Source of the DNA: JTS-RE37 sp041744575
GTDB lineage: Bacteria > Bacteroidota > Bacteroidia > Flavobacteriales > Flavobacteriaceae
DNA: 13,891 nt
Direction: 5' to 3'
Assembly: GCA_041744575.1 (NCBI GenBank)
Contig: JBGTKP010000017.1
Span: 1 to 13,891 of the forward strand
The notes beneath the pieces are model-generated. The model ran no database searches and was not told the origin of the DNA. It saw only the letters and a list, made by a program, of their open reading frames with translations. Made by a program: the position numbers and the translations under genes. Positions 8,001 through 13,833 of this stretch are shown piece after piece (the first letter of the stretch is position 1; every line of letters begins with the position of its first letter).

Positions 8001-8453
8001 CCCGCCTTCGGTTCCCACCCAGATCATTCCTTTACGATCTTCCAGGATAATGGAAACGAAATCGTTACTGATGCTCTTTGGATCGGCCGGGTCGTGCCGG
8101 AAATGCCTGAATATACCGGTTTCGGGATCCAAAAGATCCAGACCCCCTCCATTGGTGCCCACCCAAATAAACCCATTACGGTCTGCATAAATGGCCTGGA
8201 TCTTGTTAAAAGCCAGCGAGGTGCTATCCCTGGGATCATTGTAAAAAGAGGTGTAGGAATAGCCATCGTAGCGGTGGACCCCCAGGGATCCAAACCACAT
8301 ATAGCCTTTCTGATCCTGTGTGCCAAAAATATAATAACTTGATGATCCCGGTGGTGGCGGTACCGCTGTAAAGCCGGTTTGCGAAAAGCAATCCAAGCTT
8401 GCAAAGTGAAGAAGGACAATAAACAGTAGGCCGCAAAGAGGTTGTATTTTCAT
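5073..8453 (-). CDS. two-component regulator propeller / Y_Y_Y sensor histidine kinase
   Basis: The protein has 1126 residues. It starts with a signal peptide (about 1-25, ending near CFSQTG). A large array of regulator-propeller repeats follows to about residue 690, with the repeated signature G.lWiGT.gGLnrydp. A Y_Y_Y domain comes next (about 725-795) and one membrane segment (about 808-830). The cytoplasmic part has a HisKA-like domain with phosphoacceptor His884 (GIAHEIQNPLN) and a HATPase domain with N-box (NLITNAFYA), G1 (VKDNGEGIP) and G2 (GTGLGLSLSYD). Unlike hybrid systems of Bacteroides, it carries no receiver or AraC output domain and needs a separate regulator. The two receivers directly downstream are pseudogenes. 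Propeller kinases of this kind usually sense extracellular compounds, often glycans; the ligand here is unknown. The N-box loop carries a repeat-derived peptide (see 5351-5390). The ATG at 8453 is supported by the signal peptide. Confidence 0.93.
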   Translation of the reverse strand: MKIQPLCGLLFIVLLHFASLDCFSQTGFTAVPPPPGSSSYYIFGTQDQKGYMWFGSLGVHRYDGYSYTSFYNDPRDSTSLAFNKIQAIYADRNGFIWVGTNGGGLDLLDPETGIFRHFRHDPADPKSISNDFVSIILEDRKGMIWVGTEGGGLNRLDPETGIFTHYRFDPSDPNSLSMDEVRALYEDREGTLWVGTGFPYTNDEKYKGGGLNRFNPTENNFIRYVHNPNDPNSLLDNRIWTIYEDSKGQLWIGSAGDGLHTMDREKGTFKRYRYNAADPNALSRPPVNKDLLWVEDFITFINEDSTGKLWIGTYGGGINRYDPKTGTMTYFRALMDIPSLKNQITQVSWGAASSDGVLWVAGSDGIFRLDPEHQIIPHYDTDAPVTSIIQENNGKLWLGTENGLLALDSSRTQKKWFVRDLIDTTSLSNNSVTSIIQDRDNTLWIGTAGGLNRYDVKTQKFRRYFPGPDNDIPIYEPLNDIYSISEHKDGSLWVATTFILKSFDKKNGTFTHYKIDQEDPGVLYFNFLKFDKDGYLWIGTSGGLIRLDKNTKTSINYLSGLNIMGVIEASDSVLWVGTNRGLYYYDPQNDDFIPYINQEAGLNSNSSVFHILEDDQQALWINTTLGLFNLGKNRSDIRLFGKESGFLPSVTKLKNSCFKGLHGELFFAHCDGTGYYAFHPKNMKGNLTSPQLLLTGFTLGDSIVVPGNSGLLELPVSETREIRLTHDQNVFSFDFVGIHYSNPDSNNHLYMLENLDDDWRKAGEEKTAQYYNVPPGNYVFRVKASSANGVWSEKSIAVIILPPWWDTWWAYSIYGLLIISALMATHFFQKARVIRIERGRIKDKELAQAKEIEKAYTELKTTQAQLIQSEKMASLGELTAGIAHEIQNPLNFVNNFSEVSYELIDEMNAEIEKGDFEEVIAISSDIKQNLEKINHHGKRADAIVKGMLQHSRSSSGIKEPTDINSLADEYLRLAYHGLRAKDKSFNATMKTDFDSTIGKINVVPQDLGRVILNLITNAFYACAERSRSAVTERSRLDQKGYEPTVAVTTKKEGNQVLITVKDNGEGIPEKVLDKIFQPFFTTKPTGQGTGLGLSLSYDSVKAHGGEINVESVEGEGTKFIIQLPID
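5351..5390 (-). repeat. dispersed palindromic-type repeat inserted in frame in the kinase ATPase domain
   Basis: This stretch encodes residues about 1022-1035 (CAERSRSAVTERSR), placed between the N-box (NAFYA) and GYEPTVAV. In related kinases I know only a short, variable polar loop here. The DNA (GCTGAGCGGAGCCGAAGTGC and on) is of the GAGCGGAGTCGAAG type scattered through many flavobacterial genomes. It contains two diverged copies of an Glu-Arg-Ser-Arg coding unit. It keeps the frame and lies in a loop, so activity may survive. Confidence 0.6.
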
Positions 8454-8514
8454 GCGAACACTTTTAAATAAATGTAATCAATTTGGAAATTTTGGATACT
8501 ATTTCATATTCAAT

Positions 8515-8650
8515 TTACACTGCCTCCAAATAAATACTAAACTCGGTCCACACTCCTTCTTTTGTCTCCACCTTCAACTCCCCCTCATGGGCCCTTATGA
8601 TATCATAGCTTAAGGACAAGCCTAACGACCTCTTAGGTCTTCCAAAATCT
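8515..8650 (-). pseudogene. C-terminal remnant of another histidine kinase
   Basis: Read leftwards, the frame gives SLGLSLSYDIIRAHEGELKV, then ETKEGVWTEFSIYLEAV, with a TAA at 8517-8515. This is the G2 box and last strands of a HATPase domain, close to the intact kinase (GLGLSLSYDSVKAHGGEINV). Everything before the G2 box is missing: the frame meets a stop about 15 codons upstream, and GTG has decayed to RS. The remnant ends 62 bp before the start of the propeller kinase on the same strand. An ancestral operon with two kinases in tandem is likely. Confidence 0.75.
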
Positions 8651-8760
8651 TAAATGTATTATCCTTAAAATCTATTGGGCTTGAAAAAGTAATATCATCA
8701 AAATAGATGGAAACCTTAAATCCCTCATTTGTATAATTTTCAGATAAATCTGAACAATGA

Positions 8761-9055
8761 TGGAATACGACAAAAGAGGCTAAAAAAGAAGTATTAGCTC
8801 CTCCTGGCGAAGATCAAGAACCTAAAACACAGGCTAATGGTCTTGACCTGAATTCTGCCGGGTTACGGTTGAGAGGTATTGAACTTGAAATCACCAACAT
8901 ATATTAGGACCGTATGCATAGTGTTACGGGGTTCTAAGGGAAACAAGATTGTTACGTTGCTTTCAGAGGTAATGCTTCCGGTATTACGGTAGGATATTGA
9001 AGCGCACGGCCCGACGCTATTTCTTTTCGAGGGATTTAGAGAATTCTTAAGTTAA
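8761..9055 (+). pseudogene. tyrosine recombinase (phage-integrase family) relic, plus strand
   Basis: Pieces of a recombinase catalytic domain can be read in order. NSAGLRLRGIELEITNIY ends at a TAG at 8905 and corresponds to the YSAGLRLSEL region that carries the first catalytic Arg. VLRGSKGNKIVTLLSEVMLP (frame two, from about 8918) matches the beta-strand pattern vrGGKGkKDRytlLS. After a TAG at 8990 the same frame gives AHGPTLFLFEG, matching the RPxLFLFEG element. The second catalytic box (HxxR) and Tyr are missing. At least one frameshift and two stops show it is dead. It lies directly upstream of the lipoprotein gene and may have brought that gene in. Confidence 0.65.
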
Positions 9056-9062
9056 ATTTAAC
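9051..9062. promoter_or_regulatory. 12-bp perfect palindrome upstream of the lipoprotein gene
   Basis: GTTAAATTTAAC is a perfect inverted repeat 72 bp before the start codon at 9135. It could be an operator, but the region is so AT-rich that chance is a fair explanation. Confidence 0.2.
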
Positions 9063-9134
9063 AATATGAAAAACAACTCAGTCGGGTTTAAGCAATCTAG
9101 TAGCAAATAATCAAATCTTAAAAAAATATTTAAA

Positions 9135-9836
9135 ATGAAAATCAATATTCAATTATTTCTTGCAGTTCTTTTAACAGTAACTAGTTGCTCAAATGATGAT
9201 GACAATAACGGTTCAGATGCAGTTAAGGAGGTGAATTACGAATTTGACTCTGGTCTCGACGGCTGGGAGGTAGACTTTGCAGATTATCCAGAAGACAATG
9301 AAACGTTCTATGAATTAGAGCATGAAATCAGTCCACTGCCGGAACCTCTTGACGAGACGAAAAGTTCCCTTAAATTATCTGGAAATAACCACAGCGATGA
9401 TTTGTTCATGTTCGTAAAAAGAAAAATAACAGACCTTGAACCTAACAGGAGCTATGACCTGACCTTTAATCTGGAGTTTGCAACAAATGCTCCCGACAAC
9501 TCGTTCGGTGTTGGTGGGTCACCCGCAAGCAGTGTCTACATAAAGGCTGGTGCCAGTAAAATCGAGCCCATCACGGAGATTGATTCTCTTGACATGCACC
9601 GAATGAATATAGACAAGGGAAATCAGGCCAGCGAAGGAGAGGATATGATCAACCTAGGGGATTTTTCAAATGGATCGGAAGAAGAAGTCTATAAACTTAA
9701 GACCTTAAGCAACGAGAATCCATTCACCGTTCAATCCGATGAAAATGGAGAGCTGTGGGTTATAGTTGGCACTGACTCCGGCTTTGAAGCGACCACTACC
9801 ATCTATTATAACAAAATCTCAATTAAGTTTAATTAA
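9135..9836 (+). CDS. surface-type lipoprotein of unknown function
   Basis: The protein has 233 residues. A short lipoprotein signal peptide ends in the lipobox VTSC (Cys18), followed by SNDDDNN. In Bacteroidota an acidic stretch right after the Cys is the known export signal to the cell surface, so an outward-facing outer-membrane lipoprotein is inferred. The mature part (YEFDSGLDGWEVDFADYPED..., GNNHSDDLFMF, FNLEFATNAPDN, GVGGSPASSVYIKAG, RMNIDKGNQ, VGTDSGFEATTTIYYNKI) looks like one beta-sandwich domain. I associate this pattern with a widespread family of uncharacterised secreted proteins, possibly carbohydrate-binding; that is recollection, not proof. There is no catalytic motif I recognise. 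The start has an A-rich leader without Shine-Dalgarno. The gene is alone, framed by a recombinase relic before and a terminator after. Confidence 0.88.
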   Translation: MKINIQLFLAVLLTVTSCSNDDDNNGSDAVKEVNYEFDSGLDGWEVDFADYPEDNETFYELEHEISPLPEPLDETKSSLKLSGNNHSDDLFMFVKRKITDLEPNRSYDLTFNLEFATNAPDNSFGVGGSPASSVYIKAGASKIEPITEIDSLDMHRMNIDKGNQASEGEDMINLGDFSNGSEEEVYKLKTLSNENPFTVQSDENGELWVIVGTDSGFEATTTIYYNKISIKFN

Positions 9837-9857
9837 AGCCACTATTATCTGTACAGG

Positions 9858-9891
9858 AAGGCTTCCTTTCTTTTAAGTGAAGCCTTTTTTT
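9858..9891 (+). terminator. Rho-independent terminator of the lipoprotein gene
   Basis: A perfect 8-bp stem AAGGCTTC (9858-9865) / GAAGCCTT (9879-9886) with a 13-nt loop is followed by a run of T to 9891. It starts 22 bp after the lipoprotein stop codon. Confidence 0.85.
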
Positions 9892-10233
9892 AAGGAAACA
9901 TCCCGCTATTTATCTGGAAGGCCTGACCCAGCATGACTGGGGCCTTGAATTTAGCAGTATTTGATAATTTATTTTACGTTATTCAGAACCTAAAGGGCAA
10001 TTTATTAGAAAATGACAGCAAATCATAGCTGCCTAAGGCCTATGTAATTCCCAAAATACAAAGTGAAAGGATGTTGTTCACCGCCGCGGATTGGAATTTC
10101 ACAGGTTCTTCCCTATGTTTGGATCCCATCATTCATTGGCTCTCGGGGACGTACTTCAACGTTTCGAAGAAGGGTTGCTCGGGACTTGTATCAAAAAAAG
10201 ATTAAACAATTGAAACAGGTTTATCCAGATTGA
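9892..10233. other. non-coding or decayed stretch
   Basis: No recognisable gene. Short open stretches exist (for example from ATG 9933, 31 codons, and from ATG 10111, 35 codons), but I can match neither to a family. This is where the missing N-terminal half of the HEPN relic at 10234-10548 would be expected. I could not find it in any frame. Confidence 0.4.
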
Positions 10234-10548
10234 TCTCCTCCCATTTTATGTACCTGTCAAAAGCATTCCTGGCTTAGCTTTCAAGATCCAGATAAAATCG
10301 CGAAAGCAATCAGATTAATAAGTGATCAAAAACTCCGGGAAGAAGTAGCATCAAACTTTGGTCTCAACACCGGAGACCTAAAAGCCCAAATAAAACTTGT
10401 TGTAGACTGTAGAAATAAAATTGCGCGTGAAGCAGACCTCGATCCTTCCAACCCCGGTGTGAAGTGGCCAGTTTCATCTAATAACGTGCGGGATGTAATT
10501 GACTTCATTGAAAAGCTTGCGTGCGAGATATACCGTAAAATAAAATAA
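10234..10548 (+). pseudogene. 5'-truncated HEPN-domain RNase relic (RiboL-PSP-HEPN type) lacking the catalytic His
   Basis: From about 10276 the frame reads SFQDPDKIAKAIRLISDQKL, REEVASNFGLNTGDLKAQIK, LVVDCRNKIAREADLDPSNP, GVKWPV..., ending at a TAA at 10546. This is the C-terminal half of a RiboL-PSP-type HEPN domain, where the family signature is RRNKIAHEADxDP. HEPN RNases cut RNA with an RxxxxH motif. Here the Arg codon is AGA (10411-10413), but the His position is CGT (Arg, 10426-10428), one transition from CAT. The frame contains no ATG and is open only back to a TGA at 10231, so the N-terminal half is lost. Such domains occur in toxin and anti-phage modules; no antitoxin or partner gene is visible nearby. 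The relic may record a lost defence or toxin gene. Confidence 0.7.
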
Positions 10549-10610
10549 TTTTATACAACTATTAAAGCATATAGCACTCCCTCCTATCCTTGAGGGTGGC
10601 ATACTTTGGG

Positions 10611-10799
10611 TTATAATCTAAGTTTATTTAAGATTCTACTCATCTCCTCACTCAATCTGTTCTGCACTACTTTGCCATAATACTCCTGGGTAATATTGAT
10701 ATTCCAATGCCCCAATAGCTCACTTATAATTTCTATTGGAACATCATTAGAGAGCAGTACTGTGGATGTAAAGGTCTTTCTTGTGCGTATAATTATTCC
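10611..10799 (-). pseudogene. tyrosine recombinase C-terminal relic (minus strand, first copy)
   Basis: Read leftwards from 10799 the frame gives RTRKTFTSTVLLSNDVPIEI, then ISELLGHWNINITQEYYGKV and VQNRLSEEMSRIL, with a TAA at 10613-10611. This is the end of a Bacteroidota-type integrase: the LGH box and the nucleophile Tyr in ITQEYYGK are present. The frame is cut at about 10800, so the HxxR box is lost except for the Arg-like position, and the whole N-terminus is missing. It is clearly paralogous to the relic at 11603-12006 (shared VLLxNDVPxEI and ITQEYYGK) but diverged. It ends about 35 bp before the DUF6090 start, on the opposite strand. Confidence 0.8.
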
Positions 10800-10833
10800 T
10801 TACCTTAGGAAGTACAACAACTGCTTCCTTCAA

Positions 10834-11640
10834 ATGATCAACTTCTTCAGAAAGATCCGAAAAAAACTAGCCGATGACAACAAGCCTTTAAAATACATTA
10901 GGTATGCCATTGGTGAAATTGTACTTGTGGTTATTGGGATTTTGATTGCACTGCAGATAAATAACTGGAATGAAGATCGGCAAACAGATTTAATTATCAA
11001 GCATAAGTTGGAATCCCTTATTGATAACTTAAAAAATGATAAAGTAAACCTAACTCTTTGGAAGGAACAGCTCAGGTTTAAAATACACGCACTTCAGCAC
11101 TTGTTGGAATTAGTTGGTGAACGACCCATATCCCTCGAAGTGCACATAAAAGAGGGAATGTATGTGATCCCTTATATAGAAAACAGTACCTACTGGAAAG
11201 GCCCATTTCCGGATTCTGAAAATAAAGAGTTTATAGGGAAAACTTTTTTGGAATCGGGCAGGTCCTTGTATGGAGGACTAAATTCCATGGCTTTTGATGA
11301 GCTAAAATCTACGGGCATGTTCTCATTGATCAAGAACGACTCGCTTGGCATAGCGCTACATACATATTATGAGATGTTTAAAGCTGAATTTAATCAGAAA
11401 TATCTCAGAGTTGAAGAAAAATGGCGTGATGAATTCAAAAACCAAGGTGCTGTTTTTTATAATATAGAAACACTTGACGAACCACTTAAACTAATAACTG
11501 ATGAACCCAAATTCGAAGCCGCTTTAAAGGAAGTTATTAACGAAAGCTTGTGGATAGCCCATTTGGTCGAGCAAAGGTTAGTTGCTATTAATGATTATCT
11601 AATTAATGACGTAGAGAATGAAATAGAAAAGTTGAACTGA
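10834..11640 (+). CDS. DUF6090 family membrane protein
   Basis: I chose ATG 10834 (268 residues). A longer frame from ATG 10696 exists, but its first 46 residues are only the antisense of the recombinase relic and show no protein-like pattern. The start region MINFFRKIRKKLADDNK, then YAIGEIVLVVIGILIALQIN and NWNED is the hallmark of DUF6090 proteins, common and often multicopy in flavobacteria: a short basic N-terminus, one membrane helix (about residues 24-45), then a mostly helical domain. The function of the family is unknown. The gene is intact. It lies between two recombinase relics, and its 3' end overlaps the run-on frame of the second by 38 bp. An inverted repeat GGAAG/CTTCC spans about 10808-10829 just before the start. 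It may be cargo of a lost integrating element. Confidence 0.88.
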   Translation: MINFFRKIRKKLADDNKPLKYIRYAIGEIVLVVIGILIALQINNWNEDRQTDLIIKHKLESLIDNLKNDKVNLTLWKEQLRFKIHALQHLLELVGERPISLEVHIKEGMYVIPYIENSTYWKGPFPDSENKEFIGKTFLESGRSLYGGLNSMAFDELKSTGMFSLIKNDSLGIALHTYYEMFKAEFNQKYLRVEEKWRDEFKNQGAVFYNIETLDEPLKLITDEPKFEAALKEVINESLWIAHLVEQRLVAINDYLINDVENEIEKLN

Positions 11641-12006
11641 TTTTCCTCCAAACATGACGTTCTATGAATACAAAATGCTTTCCGAAGATGATCAGCAAAT
11701 AAATTGAAATGCAAATGGTTAAATTATTTTTGAATTTTGGAACCCCTTCCATCTCTTCACTAACCATTTTCTGTACTATCTTTCCATAATATTCCTGGGT
11801 AATTTTTATACTACTTTGCCCCAAATGTTCACTCACTATCTCCATAGGAACATCGTTATAAAGCAGTACCGTGGACGCAAATGTCTTTCGGGCCATATGG
11901 TGACTAGTTGATTTTTTTGGTTGCTGACCCTTGGGTGCGTATAATCTACCACCTCATCCTATTTTTCCAATACTTCTGTACCCTCCTTAGGCACTTTCAG
12001 AAGTAG
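11603..12006 (-). pseudogene. tyrosine recombinase relic (minus strand, second copy) with internal deletion
   Basis: Two pieces in different frames can be read. From 12006: LLLKVPKEGTEVLEK, a TAG at 11961-11959, then DEVVDYTHPRVSNQK. This matches the region before the HxxR box of Bacteroidota integrases (xPVPKEAxEILEKY...LSNQK). After a frame change near a run of seven A (about 11911-11918) comes TSHHMARKTFASTVLLYNDV, PMEIVSEHLGQSSIKITQEY, YGKIVQKMVSEEMEGVP. This carries the HxxR motif (HMAR), an LGQ box and the nucleophile Tyr. About 20-25 residues normally lying between the pieces are missing. Homology ends near 11738; the frame then runs on to 11603 into the DUF6090 3' end. The 5' side fades at the left end of the insertion sequence, so the IS may have cut the gene. 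Confidence 0.8.
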
Positions 12007-12054
12007 CTTATATATTTGATTATCAGATAAATAAGACGTATATTTAGATATAAT

Positions 12055-12097
12055 AAAACCCCGAAAATGAGTCTCAAGCTCGAAAAACGGGGTTTTT
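12055..12097. terminator. terminator-like hairpin at the left end of the insertion sequence
   Basis: A perfect 9-bp inverted repeat, AAAACCCCG (12055-12063) and CGGGGTTTT (12088-12096), has a 24-nt loop with a small inner GAG/CTC pairing. A T-run follows on the plus strand and an A-run precedes the stem, so it could stop transcripts from both sides. Such structures at IS ends can shield the transposase from outside transcription. It lies 13 bp before the ATG at 12110. Confidence 0.6.
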
Positions 12098-12125
12098 AAA
12101 TATCTACTTATGTACAAATTACGAA

Positions 12126-12144
12126 CCTGCCTGCCGCAGGCAGG
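12126..12144. repeat. palindromic repeat CCTGCCTG-CCG-CAGGCAGG
   Basis: A perfect 8-bp inverted repeat with a 3-nt loop, inside the first codons of the transposase frame. The CCTGCCTGCCGCAGGCAGG motif is a frequent dispersed repeat in flavobacterial genomes, as I recall. Confidence 0.7.
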
Positions 12145-12175
12145 GAATTTCCGATTTTCAGCACACCTTTACATT

Positions 12176-12207
12176 CCCGCCCGTACCGAACGGCACGTTC
12201 GGGCGGG
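12176..12207. repeat. GC-rich palindromic repeat with CCCGCCCG / CGGGCGGG arms
   Basis: The outer arms CCCGCCCG (12176-12183) and CGGGCGGG (12200-12207) enclose a second pairing, CGAAC with GTTCG. It lies 31 bp after the previous palindrome. Both are far more GC-rich than the surroundings and together supply most of the odd N-terminal residues of the transposase frame. Confidence 0.65.
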
Positions 12208-13632
12208 TTCTTCGCAAAGCGAGCAATTTGATGTTTTTTACGATCGTTTCCTTATGAGCGATTTAGGAAAGATCTACCTGGCTTTTCCTTGGAGCGAACT
12301 GGTGAGATCCTTTGGGCTCAAGGAATCCAAAAAAGGCCCTACTTGTATCTTTTCTCCTAAGGGCAAACTTGCCCTGATGCTGCTCAAACACTATTCGGGA
12401 GATTCCGACCGCACCTTGATGGAGCATTTGAACGGGAACCTGGAGTGGCAGTTTTTCTGTGGTATCTATCTGGGTCAGGATCGCCTTACCAACTTTAAGG
12501 TCATTAGCGAGATCCGCTGCGGGCTTTCCAAAAAACTTGATATGGATAAATTACAGCAGGCCCTTTATGGACATTGGTCTGCCAACATATCGGACAAGCA
12601 CTCTTTGGTGATGGATGCCACTTGTTAGGAGAGCTATCTTCGCTACCCTACCAATATAAAGTTGTTGTGGGAAACAGTAGACTGGCTTGATAGTCTCATT
12701 AGAGATGCTTGCAAAGAAACAGGAGCCAGAGTGCTGCGCATTAAATACCTTAAATGGAAAAAACGCTACGTATCCTACAGCAAGATGAAAAGGAAGACCA
12801 AAAACAAGACAAGGGCTCTCACGCGTAGCCTGTTGTTGCTGCTTAAAAAGTTTAGCAATGAGCTTGACCGCCTGGATGCCCAATATGGGAGAGCGATGAC
12901 CAAAGACCAATACCGGCGAAGGGCCACAGCTCGGAAGATCTATAACCAGCAGCACGATTACTTTTACAAAGGGGTAAAACCAAAAAACCGTATCGTAAGC
13001 CTCGACAAAGACTATATCCGATCCATCGTACGTGGAAAGGAAACCAAAGCGGTAGAATTTGGAGCCAAGGTTAACAAGTTCCAGATCGACGGAATCAGTT
13101 TTATCGAACACTTAAGCTTCGAGGCCTTCCACGAAGGCAACCGCTTTCAGGATACCGTGTTCAAGGCGCAACGTCTAACCAAAGTCAAAACCAGATTGGC
13201 CGGAGCCGATGCCATCTACTCCACCAACAAGAATCGCAGGTTTGCCACCCGCTATGACCTTCATACCGACTTCAAGCGTAAGGGAAGGGCTGGCAAACAC
13301 GAAAAACAGCGAAGACAACTGTCAAGTGCCATTACCAAAGAAAAAGGCAGCCGCCTGGAGAGAAGCTTTGGAAAGGAGAAAGAACACTACCACTTGAAAA
13401 AAATCAAGGCCCGGACCAAGGCTACCGAGACCCTCTGGATTTTCTTCGGCATTCATACCGCCAATGCCCTGGAGATTGGCAGGCGCATGGCCAGGGAAGA
13501 ACCGCAACGAGTGGCTTAAGGGATAAAGGATGTCAAAAGTCTCAGGGAATCCTATGCCCCATTGTCACCAAAAACCTTGAAAACGGATCTATTCTATCCC
13601 TAAATATTCACCAACTCCTTTACCAATTAAAA

Positions 13633-13833
13633 ATGCCGTCCAGATTCTATGATCCAGAAGGCATTTGGTTTAAGTTTTCTCCAAAATCCGGCTTACTCCC
13701 GAATGTCCCTAAAAATGAAAAACGGTGGTCTAGTAAATGGGTAGTACTACAGAGTTACGACGAGTTGGCACTGGCATCAGGCACCGAAGGGTGGACCACT
13801 CACGTTTTCAATAGTCCAAACTTCACCGGTTAA
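13633..13833 (+). CDS. small hypothetical protein, unrecognised
   Basis: A 66-codon frame starts ATGCCGTCCAG and ends in TAA at 13833. The product (MPSRFYDPEGIWFKFSPKSG...) contains a DPEGIWFKF stretch that superficially resembles the end of VOC-type domains, but the context does not fit. It lies just outside the proposed right end of the insertion sequence. It could be a real small gene, a fragment of an older gene cut by the IS, or chance. I do not recognise a family. Confidence 0.3.
   Translation: MPSRFYDPEGIWFKFSPKSGLLPNVPKNEKRWSSKWVVLQSYDELALASGTEGWTTHVFNSPNFTG

Larger units (their letters stand above)
12110..13519 (+). pseudogene. DDE transposase (IS5/IS1182-like) interrupted by one in-frame TAG
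   Basis: A single frame runs from ATG 12110 to TAA 13519, broken only by TAG at 12626-12628 in DATC*ESYLRYP, where relatives have Tyr (CYESYLRYP). The catalytic triad can be read: Asp in VMDATC (12614), Asp in GADAIYSTNKNR (13208) and Glu in RLERSFGKEKEHY (13358). A basic, coiled insertion domain (KMKRKTKNKTRALTRSLLLL) sits between the first and second Asp. Homology starts at about FDVFYDRFLMSDLGKIYLAF (from 12229). The residues before it come from palindromic repeat DNA and look unnatural (LRTCLPQAGNF, ARTERHVRAG), so the original start is uncertain; the next in-frame ATG is 12254. Read-through or a restart at 12662 would be needed for any product, and a product from 12662 would lack the first Asp. 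The element is most likely dead. Confidence 0.85.
12038..13609 (+). mobile_element. IS5/IS1182-like insertion sequence, probable extent
   Basis: One DDE transposase pseudogene fills the element. The ends are proposed from a short inverted match: GTATATTTAG at 12038-12047 and CTAAATATTC at 13600-13609 (9 of 10 when inverted), which gives about 1.57 kb, a usual size. No convincing target-site duplication is seen next to these ends, so the boundaries are uncertain. The left part contains a strong hairpin and two palindromic repeats before the conserved transposase sequence. Confidence 0.45.

Noticed and set aside
7416..8342. 308-codon plus-strand frame opposite the propeller kinase
   Set aside because: It is antisense to the repeated propeller motifs; its recurrent peptide pattern is the mirror of those repeats, and the minus-strand protein is unmistakable.
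7000..8350. regularly spaced similar sequences, considered as a tandem DNA repeat or CRISPR-like array
   Set aside because: The periodicity comes from the protein-level propeller repeats (about 40-60 codons each, diverged DNA), not from conserved DNA repeats with spacers.
8467..8481. possible promoter box TACATTTA (minus strand) before the propeller kinase
   Set aside because: It resembles TAnnTTTG, but no TTG lies at the required distance upstream.
8622..8826. minus-strand frame of about 65 codons (SSPGGANTSFLAS... to ILEDLRGR)
   Set aside because: It looks protein-like in places, but it overlaps the plus-strand integrase relic, has no start codon I can support, and matches no family.
10326..10508. 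60-codon minus-strand frame
   Set aside because: Antisense of the HEPN relic, whose plus-strand reading shows clear family motifs.
12551..13111. 186-codon minus-strand frame
   Set aside because: Antisense shadow of the transposase, with no domain pattern of its own.
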